DNA of 64,000 bases from Bacillota bacterium (GTDB lineage Bacteria; Bacillota; UBA4882; UBA8346), in assembly GCA_023400055.1 (NCBI GenBank), contig JAEXFN010000061.1, forward strand, positions 45,813 to 109,812, read 5' to 3'. Position numbers and translations under genes: made by a program. Under the pieces are notes generated by a model. It saw only the letters and a program-made list of their open reading frames with translations, was not told the DNA's origin and searched no databases. Shown piece by piece: positions 18,659-28,140 of the stretch (its first letter is position 1; each line of letters starts with the position of its first letter).

Positions 18659-18840
18659 ATCCCTAACAAGGATACGAGGATCCTATGAACGGATCATTCC
18701 ATCCCTGACACGGATGGGACGCTCCCTGACACGGACGCGGGCATCCCTGACAAGGATACGGGGATCCTGTGAAAGGATCATGACATCCCTTACAAGGATG
18801 GCGGCATCCCTATCAAGACCGAAGGCCGTACCCAATATAC
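18659..18840 (+). repeat. Array B: eight to nine 21-bp imperfect tandem units
   Basis: Units begin at 18659, 18680, 18701, 18722, 18743, 18764, 18785 and 18806, always 21 bases apart, with a degenerate last unit near 18827. The lead-in GGAAGCAGGAATAAGACG matches array A almost exactly. The exit sequence (GGCCGTACCCAATATACC) has drifted from the other copies. The interval 18277-19289 otherwise holds only repetitive GC-rich sequence related to the flanks of array A, with no convincing gene. Confidence 0.88.
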
Positions 18841-19026
18841 CAGGGGGGATCCGGAGAGGAGGAAGGCACAGTCGTGCCCCAGAAGGAGGCGGGCGGGAAG
18901 AATCGGATCCCGGGAGTTGACGATCGAGCCGATCGGCTGAAGTTTGAACTAAAGCTGAAACGCAATAACGAATTCCCATGGATTAACGGAGTAAATTTGA
19001 AATATTCCATCCTTTTGTAATGTAAA

Positions 19027-19035
19027 TGGTATAAT
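19027..19035 (+). promoter_or_regulatory. Possible extended -10 promoter upstream of signal peptidase
   Basis: TGGTATAAT is a perfect extended -10 element. A second TATAAT lies at 19064-19069, with the 10-bp palindrome TCGGCGCCGA between the two. No good -35 boxes were found, so which one, if any, drives the signal peptidase gene is open. Confidence 0.35.
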
Positions 19036-19289
19036 TGGCAGCGCATGATCGGCGCCGATGCGGTATAATTATGAGTCGTAGCCAATCATGCGCGGTATTT
19101 TTTGCGAAACAAAGCATAGCAAATATCGTTAATAGAGGCAGGGCATGGGTAATTCCTGTTTAAGCGATGCAATGAATCGGCCGGTCGGGCGGTGCGCCCG
19201 CTGATTTGCTTTTGCCAGGGAGCCGTAACCGGAGAATTGGGGGGAACGCACCTCCTGGCATTCATTGCGCCGCATCTTTTGGAGAAGAG

Positions 19290-19922
19290 GTGGCCATTCT
19301 GGAAACCAAGAAAAGCGTCTGCCGGGAAAATATCGAATCCCTGGCCATTGCCGTTCTGGTCATTGTGTTCATCGAGGTGTTCGTGGCCCGTTCCTTTGTG
19401 GTCGACGGCCCCTCGATGCAGCCGACCTTTTACACCGGCGAGCGGCTGGTCGTCAACCGTCTGGTGTATCAATGGCGGCCGCCGCATACCGGGGATATTG
19501 TGGTGCTGATTCCGCCCCACGACGAGCAGCGCCTATATATCAAACGGGTGATCGCCGGGCCGGACCAGACCGTCGAGATTCGCAAGTCCAAAGTCTACGT
19601 GGACGGCGAGCCGCTGACCGAACCGTATATCAAGGAGAAAACCTTCAACGATTTTCCGTTGCATGTCGTTCCCGAGGGCGATATCTTCGTCATGGGCGAC
19701 AACCGCAACAACAGCCTGGACAGCCGCGAGGATCAGGTCGGTTTCATTCCCCTGCCCAACGTCATCGGCAAGGCGGCCTTTATCTTTTGGCCCTTCAATA
19801 AGCTGGGAGTCATCGCCAACCCGGTCTACGCGCGCCCGGTCCTGACGCCCAGCGATCCCGACGACATCCGGACCATGGTCCGCGATGCCGGCCGCGCTCC
19901 TTTGCGAGGGAACGGGCGGTGA
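19290..19922 (+). CDS. Signal peptidase I (type I leader peptidase)
   Basis: A 210-residue membrane-anchored serine protease that removes signal peptides from exported proteins. One N-terminal helix (SLAIAVLVIVFIEVFVA) is followed by the catalytic serine Ser42 (GPSMQPT), the catalytic lysine Lys85 (LYIKRVIAGPDQ), and the conserved GDNRNNSLDSR box. The GTG at 19290 was chosen over longer alternatives because it gives a normal short N-terminus behind GGAGAAGA. Single-anchor organisation is typical of Bacillota enzymes. It stands alone. Confidence 0.92.
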   Translation: MAILETKKSVCRENIESLAIAVLVIVFIEVFVARSFVVDGPSMQPTFYTGERLVVNRLVYQWRPPHTGDIVVLIPPHDEQRLYIKRVIAGPDQTVEIRKSKVYVDGEPLTEPYIKEKTFNDFPLHVVPEGDIFVMGDNRNNSLDSREDQVGFIPLPNVIGKAAFIFWPFNKLGVIANPVYARPVLTPSDPDDIRTMVRDAGRAPLRGNGR

Positions 19923-19936
19923 ATCACCGCCGTGGC

Positions 19937-19990
19937 GGGCAGCGTCGGACGATCGCTGCCGCCGCTGTCCTAAGCGCCGATCGTCTGCCC
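19937..19990. other. Imperfect stem-loop downstream of signal peptidase
   Basis: GGGCAG (19937-19942) and GACGATCG (19948-19955) can pair with CGATCGTC (19978-19985) and CTGCCC (19985-19990) in one bulged hairpin. It may end the signal peptidase transcript, although no T run follows. The rest of the 383-base gap to the next gene shows an AT-rich stretch with TTTAATTAAA at 20108-20117 and nothing else recognisable. Confidence 0.4.
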
Positions 19991-20306
19991 GCCTCCGCCC
20001 GATAAATGCCGGGCACGCTCCCGCCGACCACTCTGCCGATTCCGGGCAGTTCATAATTTCATACCAAAGTATCGTTTTATCGGGTTGCATTCCGTGCGGC
20101 GCTATGATTTAATTAAAAATTAATATTGTATCGCCGTCGTTTCATATTTGGTTGCGGTCCGTCATAAATATGGGGATAAACCGGGCCGCGTTCCCGAAAC
20201 GGGTGGGAGCGCCGGTGGGCCGGAAAGAGGGCGGCTCCTTGCCGGATTTGGCTTTAAAAAGTCGGCGCACCCTTAGCGAATGCACCAAACGACAGGAGGA
20301 AAGGCC

Positions 20307-20975
20307 ATGGAATGGGAGATGATTCTGCGACTGATTCTGGCGGGCGCCTTGGGCGCGATCATCGGCATGGAGCGCACCAGCAAGCGGAAGGAAGCGGGCC
20401 AGCGCACCCACTTTTTGGTGGCGGTGGGCAGTGCCTTGATCATGATGGTGTCCAAATATGCGTTCTACGATATTCTGGGCGTTAAAGGCATTGCGCTGGA
20501 CCCCAGCCGGATCGCGGCCCAGGTGGTGAGCGGCGTCGGCTTCCTGGGGGCCGGCATGATCATCATTCAACGGCAATCGGTCCGCGGCCTGACCACCGCC
20601 GCCGGCCTGTGGGCGACCGCCGGCATCGGTTTGGCGGTCGGCGCCGGCATGTACTGGGTGAGCGTCAGCACCACGGCCCTGGTGCTGATCTGCCTGGAAT
20701 TCCTGCATTTCAGCAAGAAATTATGGGGCACCAAGTTCACCAAGCTCATCGTGCATCTGCGGCAGCGCGAGACCGTTCCGGAAGTCCTGAAGCTGCTGAC
20801 CAACCACGAAGTCAAGCTGTTTGAATATCAGGAAGAGAATCAAACCGAGGATTCCGGCCGGACCGAGATCGTGCTGGAACTGGAGCTGCAGATGCCGACC
20901 CATCTGAACAACGCCGAATTGATCGGCGCCGTGCAACAGCTCTCCGGCATCAGCTTCGTGCGCATCGAATCGTGA
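20307..20975 (+). CDS. MgtC/SapB-family membrane protein
   Basis: A 222-residue protein with about four to five N-terminal membrane helices and a small cytoplasmic C-terminal domain (about 150-222). The family signature RKEAGQRTHFLVAVGSAL is at about residues 28-45, and GVGFLGAGMIIIQ plus VRGLTTAAGLWATAGIGLAVG follow. MgtC relatives influence magnesium homeostasis or ATP synthase activity; which applies here is unknown. ATG 20307 follows AGGAGGAAAG. No magnesium-sensing leader could be recognised upstream. Confidence 0.88.
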   Translation: MEWEMILRLILAGALGAIIGMERTSKRKEAGQRTHFLVAVGSALIMMVSKYAFYDILGVKGIALDPSRIAAQVVSGVGFLGAGMIIIQRQSVRGLTTAAGLWATAGIGLAVGAGMYWVSVSTTALVLICLEFLHFSKKLWGTKFTKLIVHLRQRETVPEVLKLLTNHEVKLFEYQEENQTEDSGRTEIVLELELQMPTHLNNAELIGAVQQLSGISFVRIES

Positions 20976-21092
20976 GCGGAGCGGCGGTGTTGCGCCAGGG
21001 GCAAAGGATGGGGGATTGGCCCTCCGGCTAAGGGGCATGCTATGTCATTATGGGACACCGATGAATCGAATCTGTCGTAAGGAGTGTCGCGC

Positions 21093-21803
21093 ATGGGTTT
21101 CTATGAGGATTTCGCCTTTTGTTACGATCGGATCTTTCCGGCCGACCCGGAGACGGTCCGTTTTTTACAAGCGACTTTTATGCCGCCGCCGGGGCGCCTT
21201 GCCGACCTGGCCTGCGGCACCGGCAGTTACGCGGCGGCGTTGGCCGGGGCCGGTTATGAGGTCACCGGGATCGACCTGGCGGCGGAGATGATCGGGATCG
21301 GCCGCCGGAAGCTGGCCGACCGCACCCATCCCCGGCTGCTGGTTCAGGACATGAGCCGGCCGGACATCGGCGCCGGTTATCAGGGCTGGTATTGCATAGG
21401 CAATTCCCTGGTCCATCTGGCGGGTCCGGCGGCCATCGGGGCCGCGTTGGCCGAATGGCGCAAACTGTTGGCGCCGGGCGGCCGCTGGGCCATTCAGATC
21501 CTGAATTACGACCGGATCCTCGACCGGAAGATCGCTTCCCTGCCGACCATTGCCCGGTCGGATGGGACCGAACTGATCCGCGAGTATGAGATCCGATCGG
21601 ACCGGGAGATTCTTTTCAAAACCCGACTCACTTGTGAGGGACGCAGTTATGCCAATCAGGTTCCGTTATATCCCTTAACCCGGAAGAAGTTCCTGGGGTT
21701 ATTGGAAGAAGCGGGATTGAAGCTTACCGAAGAGTTTGGCGAGTTCGACCGCAGTCCCTGGACCCCCGCGAGTTTTGCCTATATTGTAATCGGTACTGTA
21801 TAA
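21093..21803 (+). CDS. Class I SAM-dependent methyltransferase
   Basis: A 236-residue Rossmann-fold methyltransferase. The SAM-binding motif I is LADLACGTGSYA (about 35-46), and motif II is VTGIDLAAEMI with the acidic residue that holds the ribose. The C-terminal half carries substrate-binding strands (PLYPLTRKKFLGLLEEAGL). ATG 21093 follows AAGGAG by eight bases. The neighbours give no clue to the methyl acceptor. Confidence 0.88.
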   Translation: MGFYEDFAFCYDRIFPADPETVRFLQATFMPPPGRLADLACGTGSYAAALAGAGYEVTGIDLAAEMIGIGRRKLADRTHPRLLVQDMSRPDIGAGYQGWYCIGNSLVHLAGPAAIGAALAEWRKLLAPGGRWAIQILNYDRILDRKIASLPTIARSDGTELIREYEIRSDREILFKTRLTCEGRSYANQVPLYPLTRKKFLGLLEEAGLKLTEEFGEFDRSPWTPASFAYIVIGTV

Positions 21804-21846
21804 ATGACGGAGGAATCAGACACAAAATGATGTGAGAACCCCTTGT

Positions 21847-21874
21847 AAGGGCGGCCAGTCGGCCGTCCTTTTTT
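21847..21874 (+). terminator. Intrinsic terminator after the methyltransferase
   Basis: AAGGGCGGCC (21847-21856) and GGCCGTCCTT (21861-21870) form a strong stem with one mismatch, a 4-base loop and a T run immediately after. It separates the methyltransferase from the AT-rich control region of the cyclitol locus. The 21875-22522 stretch holds no gene apart from those control elements. Confidence 0.8.
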
Positions 21875-22164
21875 GATCGGGGAATGACCAGCCGCTTGAG
21901 GCCGGCGATTTTGAAATTGGGTTCTGGTCCGGCAATCTCGCGCGGGGAAGCGGCAGCCGAAGCTCTTCTCAAATATCAAATTGACAAGGACCGGCGGTAT
22001 TTTGGGATTGGCCGAGAATTGCCAGCGCATCCTGCTCCGTCCTATCGTTTAATTAAATGTAATTAAAATTCGGGGGTTTAAAAATTGGATTCCAGCGGGC
22101 CGGAAAGCGCCGATAAAAATGCTATTACTGTCGGATATTAGGGCATATGCGATGAATTAAACAG

Positions 22165-22193
22165 TTGACTTCAAGTTTAATAAAGCTTATAAT
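22165..22193 (+). promoter_or_regulatory. Housekeeping-type promoter P1 of the cyclitol locus
   Basis: A TTGACT -35 box (22165-22170) and a perfect TATAAT -10 box (22188-22193) are separated by exactly 17 bases. The upstream flank AAACAGTTGACTTCAAG is identical to that of the promoter at 29988-30016. It should drive the ABC importer genes starting at 22523, leaving a leader of about 320 bases. Confidence 0.85.
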
Positions 22194-22214
22194 CTGGTTA
22201 ATAGATTAATTCAG

Positions 22215-22224
22215 TTTAATTAAA
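22215..22224. promoter_or_regulatory. Operator-like palindrome behind promoter P1
   Basis: TTTAATTAAA lies 27 bases after the first base of the -10 box. The same 10-mer lies 28 bases after the -10 box of promoter P2, a position where a bound repressor would block initiation. A further copy at 22048-22057 precedes P1. The motif is AT-rich and short, so chance copies are expected; the matched position is what makes it credible. Confidence 0.5.
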
Positions 22225-22314
22225 ATATAATCACCCGGATAGATTAGAAACTCAGGAATTGCCGCTCATCAAAGGGAAATTGGGAATGGCGATTAGAAAG
22301 GGGCTCGCGCTTTA

Positions 22315-22330
22315 GTTAAATTATATTGAA
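22315..22330 (+). promoter_or_regulatory. Shared 16-base leader motif, copy 1
   Basis: GTTAAATTATATTGAA is repeated without mismatch at 30148-30163, in each case about 130 bases after the matching promoter. It could be a second regulator site or a leader element. Confidence 0.5.
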
Positions 22331-22522
22331 TTTATCGGGGAATTTAAATTGATATTAGAAGCGATTAACTGCGGTTGCAATTGTAGCAGAGAGAATTTCA
22401 ATTTTGGGGGGAAAATTCGGAGCCAATATATTGATGGATGTACTGGGCCAATCACTTTATATTCTGTTGCTGAGGGCGCATGGGGATGATTGAAATTCTC
22501 TGAATCATAAGGAAAGGATAAG

Positions 22523-24010
22523 ATGCGCGTGGCCAATTTGCTGGAACTGAGAAATATTGTCAAAGTATTTCCTGGTGTATTAGCATTGAAAGACATGAAT
22601 TTCGACCTTCGCAAGGGAGAAGTTCACGTGCTGGTCGGCGAAAACGGGGCCGGGAAATCAACGCTGATCAAAATTATCTCCGGCGCTTACCAGCCGGACC
22701 AGGGGGAAATTTTACTGGAGGGCGAACCAGTAACGTTTCAAACTTCCAAAAAAGCTCAAGAGCTTGGGATTGCCACCATCTATCAGGAATTCAACCTGAT
22801 TCCGGAACTGACCGTGGCCCAGAATATTTTTTTAGGCCGGGAGCCGAAAAAACTGCAGAATTTTGCGATTGACTGGAGCAAATTATACGACGACGCGGCC
22901 GCGATCATCAAAACGCTGGGCGTGGCGATTAATCCGCGTTCATTAATCTGTGAATTGTCCGTATCGCAGCAGCAAATGGTGGAGATCGCCAAGGCGCTTT
23001 CGCTAAAAGCCAAGCTTATTATCTTTGATGAACCGACCGGGACTTTGGGCGCCAAAGACATTAAAAACATCTTTAACATCATTCGGATGTTAAAAGACAG
23101 AGGCGTGGGAATCATTTATATTTCGCACCGTTTGGAAGAGATCTTTGAGATTGGGGACCGGGTGACGATTTTGCGCGACGGCCAGTTTATCAAGACGATT
23201 CCGGTCGCCGATCTGGATTTGGATGAAATGATTGTGGCCATGGTCGGCCGGGAAGTCAAAAACAAGTATCCCCGGACCTATAACAATTTTTGCCAAGAAA
23301 TGCTGCGAGTGGAGAACCTGTCGCGCGACGATCTGTTTGCGGACATTAGCTTTACGGTCCGCAAAGGAGAGATCGTCGGTTTTTCCGGACTGGTCGGAGC
23401 CGGGCGGACGGAAGTCATGCGGGCTATCTTCGGCATCGATAAACCCTCCGGCGGGACCATTCTGGTTAACGGCCAGAAATACGAGCCTTCTCCCTTGAAC
23501 GCCTTGAAGGCGGGAATCGCTTTTATTCCGGAAGATCGGAAACGAGAAGGCTTGTGTTTGAAATTATCGGTCAAGCATAATATCGTTCACGCGGCGATGC
23601 CGATGCTGTTTCCCTGGCGGGTGATCGGCGCCGCCAAAGAAAAAGAATGCGGGGAGCGATCAGTGCGTGACCTGGCGATTAAGACTCCCGGCCTCGATCA
23701 GCAAGTGCAGTATTTGTCCGGCGGCAACCAGCAAAAAGTGATTTTAGCCAAATGGCTGCTGACGAAGGCGAAGATCTTCATCTTTGACGAGCCTACCCGG
23801 GGCATTGATGTCGGCGCCAAAGCGGAGTTTCACAAACTGATGAATGATCTGGTGGCCGGAGGCGCCGCGGTGATCATGGTCTCCTCGGAGATGCCGGAGA
23901 TTCTGGGCATGAGCGACCGGATTTATGTGATGCGGGAGGGACGGATAGCGGCCGAATTCACGAAAGAAGAAGCCACTCAAGAAAAGATCCTGGCGAGAGC
24001 CATGAAGTAA
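22523..24010 (+). CDS. CUT2 sugar/cyclitol importer ATPase (RbsA/MglA type, two ATPase domains)
   Basis: A 495-residue fused double ATPase that powers CUT2 importers of ribose, xylose or inositol type. Domain 1 has Walker A GENGAGKST, signature LSVSQQQMVEIAKAL and Walker B LIIFDEPT. Domain 2 has the degenerate P-loop typical of the family (GLVGAGRTE), signature LSGGNQQKVILAKWL and Walker B IFIFDEPTRGIDVG. It opens an operon of ATPase, two permeases and binding protein, followed by catabolic genes, so the substrate is most likely a cyclitol. Codon use is more AT-rich than in the flanking modules. Confidence 0.93.
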   Translation: MRVANLLELRNIVKVFPGVLALKDMNFDLRKGEVHVLVGENGAGKSTLIKIISGAYQPDQGEILLEGEPVTFQTSKKAQELGIATIYQEFNLIPELTVAQNIFLGREPKKLQNFAIDWSKLYDDAAAIIKTLGVAINPRSLICELSVSQQQMVEIAKALSLKAKLIIFDEPTGTLGAKDIKNIFNIIRMLKDRGVGIIYISHRLEEIFEIGDRVTILRDGQFIKTIPVADLDLDEMIVAMVGREVKNKYPRTYNNFCQEMLRVENLSRDDLFADISFTVRKGEIVGFSGLVGAGRTEVMRAIFGIDKPSGGTILVNGQKYEPSPLNALKAGIAFIPEDRKREGLCLKLSVKHNIVHAAMPMLFPWRVIGAAKEKECGERSVRDLAIKTPGLDQQVQYLSGGNQQKVILAKWLLTKAKIFIFDEPTRGIDVGAKAEFHKLMNDLVAGGAAVIMVSSEMPEILGMSDRIYVMREGRIAAEFTKEEATQEKILARAMK

Positions 24011-24100
24011 CTGCCGGAGAGAATTGCGATTTGCTTTGGCTAATTCTCAACGAGTTGGCGATCGCCTAATCGAAGATGATCTTAACGCGGAGGGATGTTG

Positions 24101-25102
24101 ATGAAAAAAATTGGGTGCGGACCCGTCAAAATGGGGCGGATATTCACCGGGCCGTTGATTGTGCTGCTTTTCCTGATTCTGATATTTGGCATTGCCGCCA
24201 ATGGTTTCTTTAAGATAAACAATGCCGAAAATATCCTGCGCCAGTCCTCGATGCTGGCTGTGGTGGCGATCGGCCAGTGTATCGCCATCCTGATGGCGGG
24301 AATCGATCTTTCGCAAGGTTCGGTCATGGGTTTGACCAGTGTTTGCACGGCTTTGATCCTAGCGAATCATGTGCCGTTAATTCCCGGCCTGCTGTTGGGT
24401 TTGGGGGTCGGTTTGTTATGCGGTCTGATCAACGGCTGGTTTATCGCTTATACCAAAATGCCGGAGTTCGTGGCGACCTTTGGCATGTCCGGGATGGCGC
24501 TCGGCCTCGGCTTGGTGATCAGTAATGAAAGGGTCATTTGGGGTTTCCCCCAATCGATCCGTTTGTTGGAAGACGGTAGTATATTGCATATTCCTTCTCC
24601 TCTAATCATCTATGTACTGGCCTATCTGCTCTTTTATTATCTGTTACGTTATACGACATTTGGAACAGGCATTTATGCTATTGGCGGCAATCAAAGCGCC
24701 GCCGAACTATCCGGCATTCCCGTCAAGAAATACAAATTGATCGCCTACGGCCTGAGCGGCTTGATGGCGGGCGCGGCCGGCATTATGATGATGGCCCGGA
24801 TGAATTCGGCGCAGGCGATTATCGGAGTCGGCTATGAATTCGACGCCATCGCCGCGGTCGTTTTGGGCGGGACGGCCATGACCGGCGGTAAAGGCGGCAT
24901 GATCCAGACCCTGCTGGGAGTGATCATTATCGCGGTGGTCCGCAACGGCTTAAATCTGATGGGCGTGAATGTTTATTTGCAACTGGTGGCGATCGGCTTG
25001 ATCATCATTCTGGCTTACATCTTTGACCATGAGAAAACTTTACTGAAATTAAATTTCCTTAGCGCTGCAGCGCGAAACGAACGGGGGAAGCAAATTGGAT
25101 AA
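24101..25102 (+). CDS. CUT2 importer permease 1 (RbsC type)
   Basis: A 333-residue membrane protein of the RbsC family with about nine to ten helices. Family blocks include QCIAILMAGIDLSQGSVMGL and the cytoplasmic ATPase-docking region NQSAAELSGIPVKKYK, then ALSGLMAG-like and VLGGTAMTGGKGG. ATG 24101 is six bases behind GCGGAGGG; ATG 24095 is too close. It overlaps the second permease gene by eight bases. Confidence 0.92.
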   Translation: MKKIGCGPVKMGRIFTGPLIVLLFLILIFGIAANGFFKINNAENILRQSSMLAVVAIGQCIAILMAGIDLSQGSVMGLTSVCTALILANHVPLIPGLLLGLGVGLLCGLINGWFIAYTKMPEFVATFGMSGMALGLGLVISNERVIWGFPQSIRLLEDGSILHIPSPLIIYVLAYLLFYYLLRYTTFGTGIYAIGGNQSAAELSGIPVKKYKLIAYGLSGLMAGAAGIMMMARMNSAQAIIGVGYEFDAIAAVVLGGTAMTGGKGGMIQTLLGVIIIAVVRNGLNLMGVNVYLQLVAIGLIIILAYIFDHEKTLLKLNFLSAAARNERGKQIG

Positions 25103-26108
25103 GAAAAGCATCCGGCAGTTGAGCGCCAAGTTATTTAATAATCAAGGGTTTTCGATCTTTATCATCCTTTTTGTCGCTGCCTTGTTATTCGTGCCCCGTT
25201 TCGGCAACAGTCTGAATTTAATGAATGTCATGCGGCAAGGCGCTTTAATATTCTGTTTTTCCATCGGCATGACCATGGTGATGATCTTGGGCGGCCTGGA
25301 CTTGTCCATCGGCGCGGTGGCGGCTTTATCGAGCGTCTTGGCCGCGACTTTCATCAAGAACAACCAAATCGTCCTGGGAGTTTTAATCGGCTTGGGCACC
25401 GGCCTGGCGATCGGCGTAATTTCGGGGACGGTTATCGCCCGCTTCAAGTTGCCCCATTTTATCATGACGTACGGCATGATGCAAATCGCCAACGGGTTAA
25501 CCTTGAACTACACCAAAGGGGAGAGCATTTATGGACTCCCCGATAGCTTCCGCTTTTTGGGAATCGGTTTTCTCGGCGCGATACCCGTTCCGGTGATTTG
25601 CGGGATTGCCTTGTTAATCATTTTTGCCTTTGCCATGAACCGGACGATCCTGGGTCGCTCGATTTATGCCGTGGGCGATAGCCAGACGGCGGCGGCTTTT
25701 TCGGCCATCAGCGTCAAGCAGACGATCATTGCCACGTATGCCCTAAGCGGTTTGCTCTCCAGTATCACCGGAATCATTTATACCGCCCGCTTGGGTTCGG
25801 CCGAAGGCGTTATGGGCCAGGATTGGGCCATGCAAGCGATCGCCGCCGCTGTTTTGGGCGGCACCAGTTTCGCGGGGGGCGAAGGTTCGGTTTCCGGGAC
25901 AGCCTTCGGCGCCATTGCGGTGGCGATTCTTTATAATATTTTAAACCTGGTGGGTTTTTCGCCTTCATGGCAAAAGTTTGCGATCGGTTTTGTCATTGTG
26001 ATGACCGTAACCTGCAACTATTTGCAAAAAGGGTTGGCGGCACGACGCTTAAAGATTACCGGCAGGGCCGGAAAGGAGGTCGAAAAAGAGTGCGCGGCTG
26101 AGCAATAA
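25095..26108 (+). CDS. CUT2 importer permease 2 (RbsC type)
   Basis: A 337-residue second RbsC-family permease, clearly different from the first, so the channel is probably a heterodimer. Recognisable blocks are MTMVMILGGLDLSIGAVAAL, DSQTAAAFSAISVKQ (docking loop) and AVLGGTSFAGGEG. A TTG start overlapping the previous gene suggests translational coupling. Confidence 0.92.
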   Translation: MDKKSIRQLSAKLFNNQGFSIFIILFVAALLFVPRFGNSLNLMNVMRQGALIFCFSIGMTMVMILGGLDLSIGAVAALSSVLAATFIKNNQIVLGVLIGLGTGLAIGVISGTVIARFKLPHFIMTYGMMQIANGLTLNYTKGESIYGLPDSFRFLGIGFLGAIPVPVICGIALLIIFAFAMNRTILGRSIYAVGDSQTAAAFSAISVKQTIIATYALSGLLSSITGIIYTARLGSAEGVMGQDWAMQAIAAAVLGGTSFAGGEGSVSGTAFGAIAVAILYNILNLVGFSPSWQKFAIGFVIVMTVTCNYLQKGLAARRLKITGRAGKEVEKECAAEQ

Positions 26109-26146
26109 AATAAAATCGACAAAAAACATAAGGAGGTAGTGTTGTG

Positions 26147-27136
26147 ATGAAGAAGTTTTGGCGAATAACGGCGGTTTTATTACTTATTCTGGTATTGGCT
26201 TTTGGCGGAGGGATTTACGCCAAAAAACCGGCCTCGCAAATCAATGTGGCGCTGGTCCTGAAGAACTTGACCAATCCCTTCTTTGTGGACATGAAATATG
26301 GTGGGGAAGCGGCCGCCAATAAATATAAGGTCAAATTTACCTGTCTGGCGCCGGAGCGCGGCGACGTGGAGTCCCAGATCCGGAACATCGAGGATCTGAT
26401 TCAAAAAGGCGTCGACATCATTGTAGTGGTCCCCATCGACTCGCAAGGGATCGTTTCCGGAATCGAGCGAGCGAATAAGGCCAATATTCCGATCATTGTC
26501 GCGAATACCAAAGCCAACGGCGGCCAGTTTCTCTCTTGGGCCGGGATCGACAGCGTGGCTCAAGCCAGAGCGATGGGTCAATACCTGGTCCGCGTCCTGA
26601 AAGGCAAGGGGAAGATTGTGCAATTGGAAGGCCAAACCGGCGCCCAAACTTCGATAGACCGTAAAATCGGTTTTACGGAAGTCTTTAGCAAGGCGAAAGG
26701 GATCGAAGTTCTGGCCTCCACGCCGGCTGACTATGACAAAGCGACTGCCATGAAAGTAACGGAAGATCTGTTAGTCAGATTCCCGAAGATTGACGCGGTG
26801 GTATGCTTTAACGATAGTATGGCTTTGGGAGCGGTGGAAGCTTTAAAAGCGGCGGGCCGGTTAAAAGAGACCATCGTAACCGGTTGTGACGCCAACCAAG
26901 ATGCTTTGGACTCGATCCGCAAGGGCGAATTGACGGCTTCGGTTGATTCGGATCCTTTTTCGCAGGCCTTTTATTCAGTGGAAGCGGCGATTAAATATGT
27001 GAAAGACGGTACGGTTCCGCCCAAACTGATCGTGATCGGACAAGGCAAGGCCACAGTGGTTGATAAGGGCAATCTGGTCAAATTTGAGACGTCCCTCCAA
27101 GAAAAGCTGAAAAAATATAATATCATAACCAAATAA
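26147..27136 (+). CDS. Periplasmic sugar/cyclitol-binding protein (RbsB type)
   Basis: A 329-residue binding protein of the type that serves CUT2 importers. A signal peptide (WRITAVLLLILVLAFGGGIYA) leads into a two-lobed domain with NVALVLKNLTNPFFVDMKYG and IDAVVCFNDSMALGAVEAL. AGGAGG precedes the ATG; GTG 26144 is an alternative. The ligand is inferred to be an inositol or a related cyclitol from the downstream genes. The 160 bases after it hold a purine-rich then pyrimidine-rich stretch that could fold back on itself. Confidence 0.92.
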   Translation: MKKFWRITAVLLLILVLAFGGGIYAKKPASQINVALVLKNLTNPFFVDMKYGGEAAANKYKVKFTCLAPERGDVESQIRNIEDLIQKGVDIIVVVPIDSQGIVSGIERANKANIPIIVANTKANGGQFLSWAGIDSVAQARAMGQYLVRVLKGKGKIVQLEGQTGAQTSIDRKIGFTEVFSKAKGIEVLASTPADYDKATAMKVTEDLLVRFPKIDAVVCFNDSMALGAVEALKAAGRLKETIVTGCDANQDALDSIRKGELTASVDSDPFSQAFYSVEAAIKYVKDGTVPPKLIVIGQGKATVVDKGNLVKFETSLQEKLKKYNIITK

Positions 27137-27298
27137 AAATATTACATAATTCCTGAATGACATTGACGTCGGTGTGGTTTTGGAAGGGAAGTCGGAAGCG
27201 AGCCGTGAGCAAGGAGAAGGGCCTGGTTTTATTCGGGTCTTTTCTAACCCCTCATTTTCTCACTTCCACTTCTCGTCCCCACCGCTTCATCAAAGGAG

Positions 27299-28114
27299 AT
27301 GGTTCGGATCAAAAAGATCATCAGTTTATCCCCCACCAAATCGGATTTTGGGCCGCTGCTATTCTCCGGCAATCTTGATTTAGGGTTGCAAATGGCCGCT
27401 GAATTGGGATACGACGGCGTGGAGATCAGCTTGCGGGATTCCGACGAGCTGGATTTCGGCTGGCTTCAAGAAAGGTTAAGTGCTCTTAAACTGCGGGTTT
27501 ATGGGATAGCTACCGGTCAAACTTATTATAATGACGGCTTTAGTCTCTTCGCGGCGGATGCGGACCACCGGAAACGGGCGGTTCAACGAATGAAAGACCA
27601 TATCAACCTGGCCGCCAAATTGGGGGCCATGGTAATCGTCGGCGGTATCAGAGGTAAAATTGACGTCAAATCAGACTATGCCGTGGAGTATGCCAAGGGA
27701 AAAGAAGCGATCCGGGAGATTGCGCAAGCCGGTCAAGCCATGGGAGTTACCCTGCTGATTGAGATGATTAACCGTTATGAAACCAATGTTTTCAACACCT
27801 TGGATCAGGCAATGGAGCTGATTGCGGACTTAGGGTTTGCCAATTTGAAAGTCCTGGCCGATACCTTTCACATGAATCTGGAGGAAACATCATTGACCGA
27901 TTCGTTTCGAAAGGCCGGCAAAAATTTAGGCTACGTCCACTTTGCGGATAGCAACCGGCTGGCACCCGGTTGGGGTCATCTGGATTTGCCCGCAATTTTT
28001 GAAATATTAAAAGCGATTGACTTCAACGGGCCGGTAGGCATCGAAGTCTTGCCCAAACCGGGCGATCTGGAGGCTGCCCGCCAGGGAATTGAGTTCCTGA
28101 ATAAGTTGTTTTGA
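27299..28114 (+). CDS. TIM-barrel sugar epimerase/isomerase, IolO-like (paralogue 1)
   Basis: A 271-residue xylose-isomerase-like TIM barrel. The four metal ligands of this superfamily can be placed at Glu155, Asp188, His214 and Glu249, so it should be an active divalent-metal epimerase, isomerase or dehydratase. The blocks GIATGQTYYNDGFSLF and ADTFHMNLEE resemble the 5-keto-L-gluconate epimerase IolO of Thermotoga, and a clear paralogue lies at 31280. The ATG directly abuts AAAGGAG, an unusually tight spacing, but no better start is in frame. It probably acts after the neighbouring creatininase-family hydrolase; an IolE- or IolI-like role is possible. Confidence 0.75.
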   Translation: MVRIKKIISLSPTKSDFGPLLFSGNLDLGLQMAAELGYDGVEISLRDSDELDFGWLQERLSALKLRVYGIATGQTYYNDGFSLFAADADHRKRAVQRMKDHINLAAKLGAMVIVGGIRGKIDVKSDYAVEYAKGKEAIREIAQAGQAMGVTLLIEMINRYETNVFNTLDQAMELIADLGFANLKVLADTFHMNLEETSLTDSFRKAGKNLGYVHFADSNRLAPGWGHLDLPAIFEILKAIDFNGPVGIEVLPKPGDLEAARQGIEFLNKLF

Positions 28115-28140
28115 GAGCAAACATAAAGGAGTCTTATACG

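Noticed and set aside
18485..18979. Open frames on both strands over array B
   Set aside because: They are low-complexity Arg/Ser/Gly-rich translations of the 21-bp units with no start signals.
20108..20117. TTTAATTAAA upstream of the mgtC-like gene as a further cyclitol-regulator site
   Set aside because: The 10-mer is short and AT-rich, and no matching promoter lies at the spacing seen at P1 and P2.
19923..20306. Magnesium riboswitch upstream of the mgtC-like gene
   Set aside because: No M-box-like conserved segments were visible; only one imperfect stem-loop, which lies closer to the preceding gene.
27157..27383. Two small plus-strand open frames between binding protein and epimerase 1
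   Set aside because: They lie in the fold-back leader region and overlap the start of the epimerase gene; no domain and no good start signal.
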